Position numbers and translations under genes: made by a program. The notes below the pieces were generated by a model, which saw only the letters and a list, made by a program, of their open reading frames with translations, searched no databases and had not been told where the DNA came from. From Phycisphaeraceae bacterium (lineage in GTDB: Bacteria > Planctomycetota > Phycisphaerae > Phycisphaerales > Phycisphaeraceae): DNA of 22,204 bases. The DNA lies in NCBI GenBank assembly GCA_003552605.1, contig PUNN01000348.1, positions 1-22,204 on the forward strand. Reading direction: 5' to 3'. Positions 6,518 through 13,269 of the stretch are shown piece by piece (the stretch's first letter is position 1; each line of letters starts with the position of its first letter).

Positions 6518-8759
6518 ATAGTACGACGACGTCACCCTCTTTGTACTCATACTCCGAAGCGGGTATGGATTCATCTGGTTGGCCTTCTCTTTTTATTGTG
6601 ATGTGTTGTGAGCCGAAGACCTTATGCGTCTTCCCCTTAGCATCTTCAAACTCCACTTCTTGAATCTCGTATAACCTCTCGCCGAAGATCTTGTGGGCTG
6701 TTACGCTGTGAATATCCGGAGCACCTTTGGGATCAGAGTAGGCTCTGTACAGGGTTTCATCTTTCGATTGCACCGCTGCGATCTTTAGCTGGAAAGAATC
6801 AAAGTCCACAGCCCCCAAGTAATAGTCAGGACCAGGAGTAGCGAGGGGTTTCTTTACACACTTTGCCAACAGCCCGTGAGAAGGGATGTTCTGAAGATTG
6901 GGTTCACTACATCTATTACGTCCCGAGTCAGCCCTCATAGGTGCAAAGTTAGGGTGCATACGGAAGGTCCCGTCTTCATGCTTACGTACAGAGGCCCACC
7001 ACCCCGACTTCTCATTCTTATCCCCAACGAAGGTGGAAAGACCAACAGCCCAAGATCGATACTCTTGGATCTTCTTCGCTGTGGAGTATCCCATGTATTC
7101 CCATTTCTTCAGCACGTCGTCATTGGTAGAGTAGACCTTACGCGCGTTGCGCTCTATACAAGGCCAACCGACCTCTTCCAACAGCTTACCTAACTTTGTG
7201 GGACTGGTCAGGTCAAAATAAGGTAGGGGGCTCATCATCGCTGCCTCCAACTCTTCTTTGATCTCCGCCTCGAGGGTTTTAAGGATTCCTTTGATGTACT
7301 CCCCTTGCTCCTCGAGCGACTCCACATTCATGTAGACCCCTCTGTACTCTACGTCTGTGATCATGTTTACAACAGGCATCATAATACTCTTGTAATAATG
7401 ATACATGGTGTATTCGCGATTCTTCAATGAGCCGTCATCAAAGTCTTGCTCGTCTACCGCAGCCACGATAGTATTGAACTGCTTCTCCATCTCCCCCATA
7501 ACCTGCCACGCTATGCACGGATCTTTCGCGGCATAAGGAATTCTTAACTCATCGGGGATCTCTAAGTAAGACTTGAGGTTAGGGTGTGTGCGCTTGTAAT
7601 CTTCCAGCGCCTTATCGTACCCTCCATAAGGGGTGTACATCCATGCATGAGCTTTCAGGGAGTTTGACCTACCCTCGTTTAACACATGCCCTGCCTGAAC
7701 GTTGTCATTATCGATACGTATGTGGCGAGGACCCCAGTCACGCGTATCGTTACGGAGGTTGTACCTGATGAACTTCAGGTCGAACTTAAAGTTTGATCCG
7801 ACGAGGTCTTTCGTGGACATGTTTGAATGTACTAGGTCTAGCAGTACATCAGAATTCCTAAGCATGTCCCAATACATGTGGTAGCCTGTCTCGCCGTCGT
7901 AGCTAAAGGTGAAATCACCTATCTTGTCCTCCATGAAGTTGAACCCCGAGGTCTCTAAGTCCACAGCTATGCGACGCTTCTTGGATTGTAACACATGCTT
8001 GGCTTCATCGACAGTCCGCAGTTGAACTACTTTGAGTTCAGGCCGGCTGGCGTACTCTTGTAATTGTCGCTGGAGGTAAGACCAATTCTCGAAGGCGTAG
8101 GTCATCTGCTGTAGTGCGAATCCTGTCTGGTAAACCTCAGCTACCCTCGTTTTAGGATCAGAGCCTACCACCACTTTGGAGATTAGCTCGGCGTCATGTT
8201 TGCCCTTCGCATTAAAGTTTATAGTGATCTTCCGCAGGAGGCTAGACAGGTGGTCTATGGGGAATACAAACTTATGCAGGTCTGGGGAATAGAAGTAGGA
8301 CTTGTTGAACGTAGTGTCGTAGAAATAGCGGGTCTGCAGATCATCACTTAACGTGATAGAATAGAGTCCGCGCCCTGCTGCAAATACAAACGGGCACTCA
8401 TCATACATGTGGGACTTGAGCTCGTCCACCTCCCAAGAGTTCCTCCAGTAGGTGCTCACGATGTCTTTCTCCAGAGGTTGGAAAAGGGTGGCGTGCTTTG
8501 TACGCAGGCCGCAGATAATAGAGAAGCCTAAGTTGATTGAGCCCGCGACTTGTGGGTCGAGGTAGGTGTCCATGATGTCCATAATCCAAGGAGAGATCTG
8601 AGGGAAGACTCTAGAGAAGTCTCCGGGTATAAACTCTCCTGTGATGATGGGCACTATTCCTGATCGGTGTTTGTATGTTACAGGCTTATCTAATACCTGT
8701 ATCTGTAAATCTTTCTTAGTCTGGTTGGCCTTGATCTGGCCGAAAGCAAATCCACTCAT
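6516..8759 (-). CDS. Family A DNA polymerase, N-terminal part only (exonuclease and motif A; lacks motifs B and C)
   Basis: 747 residues. Residues 1 to about 245 form an N-terminal region I cannot assign. The 3'-5' exonuclease follows with intact motifs: Exo I AVDLETSG (D267, E269), Exo II NFKFD (N323, D327), Exo III YAAKD (Y409, D413). The polymerase thumb and palm start about residue 455, with SGRNRCSEPNLQNIP (612-626), the family A signature before motif A, and motif A AVDFDSFQLKI (650-660). DIHSVTAHKIFG (682-693) leads toward the fingers, but the O-helix motif B (RxxxKxxxFG) and motif C (HDE) are absent. Instead there is a 54-residue tail ending EGDVVVL and a TAA. Alone it could proofread but should not polymerise; a partner carrying motifs B and C is expected elsewhere in the genome. 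No Shine-Dalgarno precedes the ATG; a CACTGATTA element lies 7 bases upstream. Confidence 0.85.
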   Translation of the reverse strand: MSGFAFGQIKANQTKKDLQIQVLDKPVTYKHRSGIVPIITGEFIPGDFSRVFPQISPWIMDIMDTYLDPQVAGSINLGFSIICGLRTKHATLFQPLEKDIVSTYWRNSWEVDELKSHMYDECPFVFAAGRGLYSITLSDDLQTRYFYDTTFNKSYFYSPDLHKFVFPIDHLSSLLRKITINFNAKGKHDAELISKVVVGSDPKTRVAEVYQTGFALQQMTYAFENWSYLQRQLQEYASRPELKVVQLRTVDEAKHVLQSKKRRIAVDLETSGFNFMEDKIGDFTFSYDGETGYHMYWDMLRNSDVLLDLVHSNMSTKDLVGSNFKFDLKFIRYNLRNDTRDWGPRHIRIDNDNVQAGHVLNEGRSNSLKAHAWMYTPYGGYDKALEDYKRTHPNLKSYLEIPDELRIPYAAKDPCIAWQVMGEMEKQFNTIVAAVDEQDFDDGSLKNREYTMYHYYKSIMMPVVNMITDVEYRGVYMNVESLEEQGEYIKGILKTLEAEIKEELEAAMMSPLPYFDLTSPTKLGKLLEEVGWPCIERNARKVYSTNDDVLKKWEYMGYSTAKKIQEYRSWAVGLSTFVGDKNEKSGWWASVRKHEDGTFRMHPNFAPMRADSGRNRCSEPNLQNIPSHGLLAKCVKKPLATPGPDYYLGAVDFDSFQLKIAAVQSKDETLYRAYSDPKGAPDIHSVTAHKIFGERLYEIQEVEFEDAKGKTHKVFGSQHITIKREGQPDESIPASEYEYKEGDVVVL

Positions 8760-8766
8760 AGAAACA

Positions 8767-8775
8767 TAATCAGTG
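8767..8775 (-). promoter_or_regulatory. CACTGATTA motif (putative phage promoter) before the DNA polymerase
   Basis: One-mismatch copy on the minus strand, 7 bases before the polymerase ATG and directly behind the terminator of the preceding minus gene. No Shine-Dalgarno between motif and start. Confidence 0.45.
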
Positions 8776-8783
8776 TTCGAGCA

Positions 8784-8810
8784 TAAAAAAAGCCCCTGCG
8801 ATAGGGGCTT
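8784..8810 (-). terminator. Rho-independent terminator of the minus gene 8835-9128
   Basis: On the minus strand: stem AAGCCCCT (8810-8803), loop ATCGC, stem AGGGGCTT (8797-8790), followed by a run of T (A7 on the plus strand, 8784-8790, partly shared with the stem). It separates the small gene from the polymerase gene. Confidence 0.88.
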
Positions 8811-8834
8811 ATCTTATTTAGGTTGAAAGATTTA

Positions 8835-9128
8835 TTATTCCTCAGGTGGTGGCTCCGCCTCTCCCATCCCTAGTGCGGTCAATCGAGCCTTCAAAGCTTC
8901 TAGTTGGTCCACGGTCATGACATGTACTTGACCTCTGATGGGTAGAGATAGAGTAGTTGACTTGGATAACTCCACATCCTTGATAACGTTCCAAATGTCT
9001 TGGACGGTTTGCCAAGTAACTTCGATGGCGTGGTGTCCCACCAATAGCTTCATATAAGATTGGGGGTTGTTGATATCGTTCTCGTTCTGCTTCTCAAACG
9101 AAAGTTCATTAAATCGTGGATCGTACAT
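8835..9128 (-). CDS. Small hypothetical protein
   Basis: 97 residues, family not recognised. It has a soluble alpha/beta appearance (LLVGHHAIEVTWQTVQDIW, then LSLPIRGQVHVMTVDQLEALKARL) and ends in an acidic, Pro-rich tail (GEAEPPPEE). No cysteines, signal peptide or membrane segment. An AAGGAG Shine-Dalgarno lies about 12 bases before the ATG, somewhat far. A 5-base-pair inverted repeat (ACAGG/CCTGT) brackets that region, which might bring the site closer to the start. It has its own motif and its own terminator, so it is probably a separate unit between the unknown gene at 10049 and the DNA polymerase. Confidence 0.6.
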   Translation of the reverse strand: MYDPRFNELSFEKQNENDINNPQSYMKLLVGHHAIEVTWQTVQDIWNVIKDVELSKSTTLSLPIRGQVHVMTVDQLEALKARLTALGMGEAEPPPEE

Positions 9129-9163
9129 AACTCACAGGTCTCCTTGTAATCTAACCTTCCTGT

Positions 9164-9172
9164 AAATTAGTG
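9164..9172 (-). promoter_or_regulatory. CACTAATTT motif (putative phage promoter) before the minus gene at 9128
   Basis: One-mismatch copy on the minus strand, 35 bases before the ATG at 9128, in the short gap behind the gene 9180-10049. The leader carries an AAGGAG. Confidence 0.5.
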
Positions 9173-9179
9173 TAAGATA

Positions 9180-10049
9180 CTACTGGAGCTCTAAAGAATT
9201 ATGGAGAAGGTAGTATTCTTTTGCTGGGGTCCCTGATCGGGTGTACTGTGACACGACTCTGTTGACCAAGTACCTATCTTGAACGTTAACTAACATGTCG
9301 TGCACGTCTTTCCACTTTTGAGCTCCTATGTAATTGTAAGGAGTATCTTTGGAGAGGCGACGACCTAGTGCATCGTAAAGCTTCTGGCGCTTAGCTCCTT
9401 TACCTGAATACATCACGACCTGGGGGTGACCTGGACTCAACTCTTGCATCTTCTTGAGAGCGGTGTTGGTTACGTTAACTACAGTAGGTAGGAGCTGCAT
9501 GATAAACCCGCCGGCGTCGATCCTTTCAGTAGTGCTCATGATTATCCTAAGCTCGCCGTGTTCATTCCTGTTGTATAGGTTAGTCTCGAAATAAACATGG
9601 GAGGCTGAGCCTATGTACGTATCGCCGTCATCATACTCTTTTTCTTTGACGACGCCGGTGTCTATGTTTATCATGAAGGAGGCGTGGGAAATCTTAATGT
9701 CTAAAACTTCTTGGAGTTCCTCAGGGGTAGAATGTCTCCAATCAAAAACGTTCCCGTAACGTAGCTGAATGTTCTTAGAGAGCGTGCCTGCCCTGTACAG
9801 CATGTCCCCTATGTCCTGTGAACCTTCGAAGCTATACTGCTCGGCGTAATACTCTATATAGGGTAGGATAACATCCATCAGAGTGAGGTCTTGTTTGATC
9901 TCTATGGGCGCTTGGGGGATCGCAGCTAACGTAACCTCGATCTCACCTTCATCTGAGTTGTTGAGAAACTCTCTCCAGCCCGCCCAATCAGGCTCATCTA
10001 GCCACTCCCAGGGGATGCTAGTGTCCATAAGCTCGTATAGTCTGTTCAT
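9180..10049 (-). CDS. Hypothetical soluble protein
   Basis: 289 residues, family not recognised. It has an acidic N-terminal third, then a likely beta-rich middle (SHASFMINIDTGVVKEKEYD, HVYFETNLYNRNEHGELRII), and a more basic C-terminal third with the conspicuous run YSGKGAKRQKLYDALGRRL (about residues 214-232) that could bind nucleic acid or another protein. No membrane segment. It is the first minus-strand gene of the central block and diverges from the helicase gene at 10276. The ATG has no Shine-Dalgarno: TACTAATTG ends 2 bases before it. The alternative ATG seven codons downstream also lacks a Shine-Dalgarno, so the upstream start is kept. Confidence 0.6.
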   Translation of the reverse strand: MNRLYELMDTSIPWEWLDEPDWAGWREFLNNSDEGEIEVTLAAIPQAPIEIKQDLTLMDVILPYIEYYAEQYSFEGSQDIGDMLYRAGTLSKNIQLRYGNVFDWRHSTPEELQEVLDIKISHASFMINIDTGVVKEKEYDDGDTYIGSASHVYFETNLYNRNEHGELRIIMSTTERIDAGGFIMQLLPTVVNVTNTALKKMQELSPGHPQVVMYSGKGAKRQKLYDALGRRLSKDTPYNYIGAQKWKDVHDMLVNVQDRYLVNRVVSQYTRSGTPAKEYYLLHNSLELQ

Positions 10050-10051
10050 AT

Positions 10052-10060
10052 CAATTAGTA
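10052..10060 (-). promoter_or_regulatory. TACTAATTG motif (putative phage promoter) before the minus gene at 10049
   Basis: Copy of the recurring motif on the minus strand. ACTAATT is followed by GAT and then the ATG, the same 3-base spacing as at 6506 and 15816. No Shine-Dalgarno. Confidence 0.5.
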
Positions 10061-10223
10061 AAGGAAAGCAGAATCTCGCCTTGTCTATATTGTGGTAGAA
10101 TTCCGTATCTCTGATTTGGTTTATCGTATCTTTGTTTTCTCATGATTAACATCTGTATTATAATAATCAATTCCACGGATCCCTACCGATCCACCTTTTT
10201 ACAAAGTTTTTTATAAGGTACGC

Positions 10224-10232
10224 GACTAATCT
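10224..10232 (+). promoter_or_regulatory. GACTAATCT motif (weaker putative promoter) before the helicase gene
   Basis: Two-mismatch copy of the recurring motif in the right orientation, 43 bases before the ATG at 10276. Confidence 0.35.
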
Positions 10233-10275
10233 CTCTACTGCATCTAATACTCTATGGGGGTAATGCGAAAAACTT

Positions 10276-12276
10276 ATGGGTGATTATTTTCCTATGACTA
10301 TCTTCGAGCAGGTGGAGAAGGATCTCGCCGAACGCGTATACTCTGAAACCACATGTAACATAGAAATGCACACTACAGGAAATCCCTCTAAGGCTAAGCC
10401 GCCTAAGGTGCTTATGCGCCTTTCAGGGTTCCATCCTTACCACATTGAGTTGATGAAGAAGTACGGGGATGTGACCTTCAAGCCCGCCGAGAAAGGATAC
10501 GTGATCAACCTCTGGGTGGCGATGCATTTCATCGTTCCTAATCTACGAATACCAGAAATGAATATCTACGTGGCCCGAGAGGTCAAAGACGTACTCGCGC
10601 AGTGGAAACCTCAAGCGGACTTTAGGCCCCCTAAGAAAGAAGACCTCTGGGTAGTACCCCCTTTACAAGGTAAGCCTCCTCATGAGCACTTCCAGGAAGA
10701 AACCATCACCCAAGCCCTCAAGAAAGGTAGCTACGGAATATTCCTCAAACAAGGTACCGGCAAGAGCTACGTCATAGCAAATGCGCTTAGACACTTGTTT
10801 AGAAAGGGGATGATACATCATGCCTGGATCTGCACCCCAGGCACGGGTTTGCTTGACATTAAGAGAAAGATAATCCAATTCGCCCCTGATACGTTCGACG
10901 AAGATGACATACTACTCGTCACTAAAAATAATAGGGATTGCCTGCCCACGGGCGGCATCGATAAAAAAGTATTGGTCATGACATATTCAACGCTAAGGCT
11001 AGTGCGTAAACACTACGAGACCCAATCTAAAGGCACGTTCTCTGGCTACCTGCAGCGGTACTTTCGAGATACCAAATTAGCTGCTGTTATGGATGAGGGC
11101 CACAACATAGCCAATTCCACCAGCCTCCAAGGTAAAGCAGCAGAGGAGTTATCCAGAGCTGCTCAGTATAGGTTCTTATCAACGGGAACTCCAGCTGATA
11201 AGCCCATCAAATACTACGCCCTCCTAAAGTTTATAGATCCCTACCTTGTAAGATACTTATCGTTTACCGATTGGAAGAAATGCGTTGCAGACATGGGTAC
11301 CGCGTTCAGTCGGTATGCGATAGGTGAATACAGACCTGAGGACCTAAGGTATTTTCTGGAAGGGGCATCTGACTGGTATACCAACCTACAAGACGAAGAT
11401 TGTCTCGAGCTGCCGCCACATTATAAGAAAGACGTACCAATCCTCCTCGAGGAAGGTAAACAACTAAAGCTCTACGAGATGTTCACCACATTGCAGCTTT
11501 CAGTCATCAAGGGTGATGCCCAAGCGCTGTATCCTCGTCAGGTCCTAAACAAGTTCCCATACCTATTATTAGCTCTGGATAACCCAGAGATACTGGCGAA
11601 ACACGAACACACGTGGAGAGTAGAGGAAGGCGATGAAGATGTAGTCAAGTTGAGTAACCAGCTTAACACAGCGCTCTCTAAATTCAAGTTTGAAAAGGAT
11701 CATGAAAAGATCTCTTATCTCAAAGAGATCGTAGAAGAACATGTTGATGACCGAGGGGAGAAGATGGTTATCTGGACGGGGCACCCTATGACCGCCGATA
11801 GCCTCTCCCCTCTTTTTTCTAAGTATAACCCGCTGGTCATTCATGGTCAAAGCAAACAAAAAGGCCTCTCCACCGATGAATTGAAAGACTCTATCGTGCA
11901 GCAATTCCGCACCCAAGACAAGCACCAGATCCTCATTGCATCTTACTTGGTATTAGATACCGCGCTAGACATAACCGAGGCCAATGTGCAAGTATACTTT
12001 GACATGCCATACGCATTGATCAACTTCGATCAAAGCTCCAAACGTCTCCACAGAGCCGGCCAAGAGAAGCCCGTAACCAGCTATTACCTAATCTTCGCTG
12101 ATACTATTGACGAGGTTAGGTACCAAGTCGTCATGAAAAAGAAGGCGCTAGATACCAGTGCGTTGGATGCAAGCATGCCACTGGAAGATTGGAAACAGCT
12201 CTTTTCTGGTAGGCTCCCGGAGAGACTCTCTATGTCGACCGGTGCTGCGCTTGAAGAAGGTATGGCCACTTGGTAG
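10276..12276 (+). CDS. SNF2-family (SF2) DNA helicase/ATPase
   Basis: 666 residues. The ATPase core is clear: Walker A QGTGKS (159-164), motif II DEGH (273-276), motif III STGTP (302-306), and in the second RecA-like lobe a motif VI QSSKRLHRAGQ (586-596), which matches the QxxxRxxRxGQ signature of SNF2-type translocases. The first 130 residues precede the core; LSGFHPYHIELMKKY and the following segment may be a small N-terminal DNA-binding part. SNF2-type enzymes move along double-stranded DNA and remodel protein-DNA complexes or branched DNA. In phages of this size they usually belong to replication or recombination, which suits the neighbouring primase. The start at 10276 has a G-rich GGGGGTAA sequence 10-17 bases upstream. 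Likely first gene of a plus-strand operon continuing to the primase. Confidence 0.88.
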   Translation: MGDYFPMTIFEQVEKDLAERVYSETTCNIEMHTTGNPSKAKPPKVLMRLSGFHPYHIELMKKYGDVTFKPAEKGYVINLWVAMHFIVPNLRIPEMNIYVAREVKDVLAQWKPQADFRPPKKEDLWVVPPLQGKPPHEHFQEETITQALKKGSYGIFLKQGTGKSYVIANALRHLFRKGMIHHAWICTPGTGLLDIKRKIIQFAPDTFDEDDILLVTKNNRDCLPTGGIDKKVLVMTYSTLRLVRKHYETQSKGTFSGYLQRYFRDTKLAAVMDEGHNIANSTSLQGKAAEELSRAAQYRFLSTGTPADKPIKYYALLKFIDPYLVRYLSFTDWKKCVADMGTAFSRYAIGEYRPEDLRYFLEGASDWYTNLQDEDCLELPPHYKKDVPILLEEGKQLKLYEMFTTLQLSVIKGDAQALYPRQVLNKFPYLLLALDNPEILAKHEHTWRVEEGDEDVVKLSNQLNTALSKFKFEKDHEKISYLKEIVEEHVDDRGEKMVIWTGHPMTADSLSPLFSKYNPLVIHGQSKQKGLSTDELKDSIVQQFRTQDKHQILIASYLVLDTALDITEANVQVYFDMPYALINFDQSSKRLHRAGQEKPVTSYYLIFADTIDEVRYQVVMKKKALDTSALDASMPLEDWKQLFSGRLPERLSMSTGAALEEGMATW

Positions 12277-12277
12277 C

Positions 12278-12286
12278 TACTAATTC
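12278..12286 (+). promoter_or_regulatory. TACTAATTC motif (putative phage promoter) before the gene at 12339
   Basis: Close copy of the motif starting 2 bases after the helicase stop codon. It is followed immediately by a perfect 7-base-pair hairpin. Confidence 0.5.
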
Positions 12287-12304
12287 TAAGAGGACACCCT
12301 CTTA
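12287..12304 (+). other. Hairpin just downstream of the TACTAATTC motif
   Basis: TAAGAGG-ACAC-CCTCTTA forms a perfect 7-base-pair stem with a 4-base loop and no T-tract. If transcription starts near the motif, this would be a 5' stem-loop on the message (stabilising), or a weak terminator for the helicase transcript. Confidence 0.5.
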
Positions 12305-12338
12305 AACAAATATCACCTGAGAAAAAGGAATGAGTAAC

Positions 12339-12707
12339 ATGAGCATGACTTACACAAAAGCTATTGAGCAGCTGGAGAATAACTACAAGAAGGCCGAGCA
12401 GCAGGGGATCACAGGGTCTAATAAGTACGAGGCGTACCTAGTAGGCAAAGGGGTTTTACCTACCTCAGATGAACTTCACGGCACACAGGAGTTTGCTTAC
12501 GATTGGTTCATGGCTGTATATTACAATCGCCCTGAGCTACTTGCCCAGCTAGATGATGAGACTGCAGTGGATATCATCGATGCGGCTATCTACCACGCAG
12601 CCGACGATGACGACATGAGAGAGTTCATTGCCATGCATCTTGCATCCGCTGCCCAGAAGGGTCCAGGCGAGAAGACCACTAGACCATCTGAAAGCAAGGC
12701 GTTTTAA
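12339..12707 (+). CDS. Small hypothetical acidic protein
   Basis: 122 residues from the ATG at 12339, chosen because AAAAGGA lies 9 bases upstream; the ATG at 12330 sits directly on that Shine-Dalgarno and is less likely, and one at 12345 is also possible. It appears all-helical and acidic, with AIEQLENNYKKAEQQG at the start, a conserved-looking FAYDWFMAVYYNRPELLAQL and a DDDDMREF turn, and a polar C-terminal tail (GEKTTRPSESKAF). Family not recognised. It lies between the helicase and a secreted protein and is followed by the next start after 5 bases. Confidence 0.6.
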   Translation: MSMTYTKAIEQLENNYKKAEQQGITGSNKYEAYLVGKGVLPTSDELHGTQEFAYDWFMAVYYNRPELLAQLDDETAVDIIDAAIYHAADDDDMREFIAMHLASAAQKGPGEKTTRPSESKAF

Positions 12708-12712
12708 GAGAT

Positions 12713-13216
12713 ATGATTCACGTATCAAGATACATGAGAATGGTTACCATAATCACGGCGGCCATTCTCATGAGCGCATCACCCCTATCGGCGCAATGGA
12801 CTAATGATGCAGTCACCGTAAACATTAACGCCAACATGCCAGAAATGACGCAATTGAGGTTTACAGAGTCGGGAACAATAATTCCATTAGACACTGAGAC
12901 TCCGACATGGACCAACATTGGCACCATGCGTGCACGCTCCAACCAAACGAACGGATATATTATAGACGTCAGTTCGGCTAATAGTGGTGTTCTTCAAGGG
13001 CCACTAGGAGAAACAGTAGCCTACTCGCTTCGCTACGGTGGGTCTGAATACTCCTCACTCACCGGCTCGGTAACAGTCGCCACAGCTTCGGATAGAACCA
13101 GTTTCGCCGGAGTTTCCAGTGAGGTAGAGATATCTCCTCTTGTAGATTTGGAGAGCGATTTCCTATATGCCGGCACTTACACCGACACCCTGACCTTCAC
13201 CATTTCAGCACAATAG
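12713..13216 (+). CDS. Secreted beta-rich protein with signal peptide
   Basis: 167 residues. The N-terminus has the form of a Sec signal peptide: basic start (HVSRYMR), hydrophobic core MVTIITAAILMS and a SPLSA-Q cleavage site around residue 27-28. The mature part of about 140 residues has no cysteine, is rich in Thr, Ser and Val, and alternates like a beta-sandwich, closing with the strand AGTYTDTLTFTISAQ. Such endings are common in bacterial secreted or fimbria-like beta-sandwich proteins, but I cannot name the family. In a phage it could be a periplasmic or surface-acting moron protein, for example for superinfection exclusion, or an exported lysis helper; both are inference. Only a weak AAGAG lies before the ATG. 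It is probably co-transcribed with the gene 5 bases upstream. Confidence 0.65.
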   Translation: MIHVSRYMRMVTIITAAILMSASPLSAQWTNDAVTVNINANMPEMTQLRFTESGTIIPLDTETPTWTNIGTMRARSNQTNGYIIDVSSANSGVLQGPLGETVAYSLRYGGSEYSSLTGSVTVATASDRTSFAGVSSEVEISPLVDLESDFLYAGTYTDTLTFTISAQ

Positions 13217-13232
13217 ATAATCGATACATCTA

Positions 13233-13264
13233 CTCCTCGAGGGGTGATTATTATACTCGAGGAG
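13233..13264 (+). promoter_or_regulatory. Inverted repeat burying the primase Shine-Dalgarno, promoter-like element in the loop
   Basis: Perfect 9-base arms CTCCTCGAG (13233-13241) and CTCGAGGAG (13256-13264) enclose a 14-base loop GGGTGATTATTATA. The right arm contains the GAGGAG Shine-Dalgarno (13259-13264) of the gene at 13270. Read-through RNA would hide this site, while RNA started from the loop element would expose it. There is no T-tract, so it is not a normal terminator. Confidence 0.65.
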
Positions 13265-13269
13265 CTTTT

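Larger units (their letters stand above)
10050..10275. promoter_or_regulatory. Divergent intergenic region between the minus and plus blocks
   Basis: 226 bases without a gene. The minus side carries TACTAATTG at 10052-10060. The plus side carries GACTAATCT at 10224-10232. A host-type sigma70-like pair TTGTTT (10132-10137) and TATTAT (10156-10161), 18 bases apart, could drive early transcription of the helicase operon, though the -35 is poor. An A/T-rich ACCTT...AAGGT inverted repeat lies at about 10193-10219. Confidence 0.4.

Noticed and set aside
6516..6677. Canonical split N-intein at the polymerase C-terminus
   Set aside because: No block A with a first Cys or Ser in the right place; only a weak block-B-like and GD-like pattern remains, so it is reported as a hypothesis and not as an intein.
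10115..10134. Bacteroidota-type promoter (TTTG and TATCTTTG)
   Set aside because: The two elements are only 8 bases apart instead of about 19, and the window has good Shine-Dalgarno sites elsewhere; likely chance.
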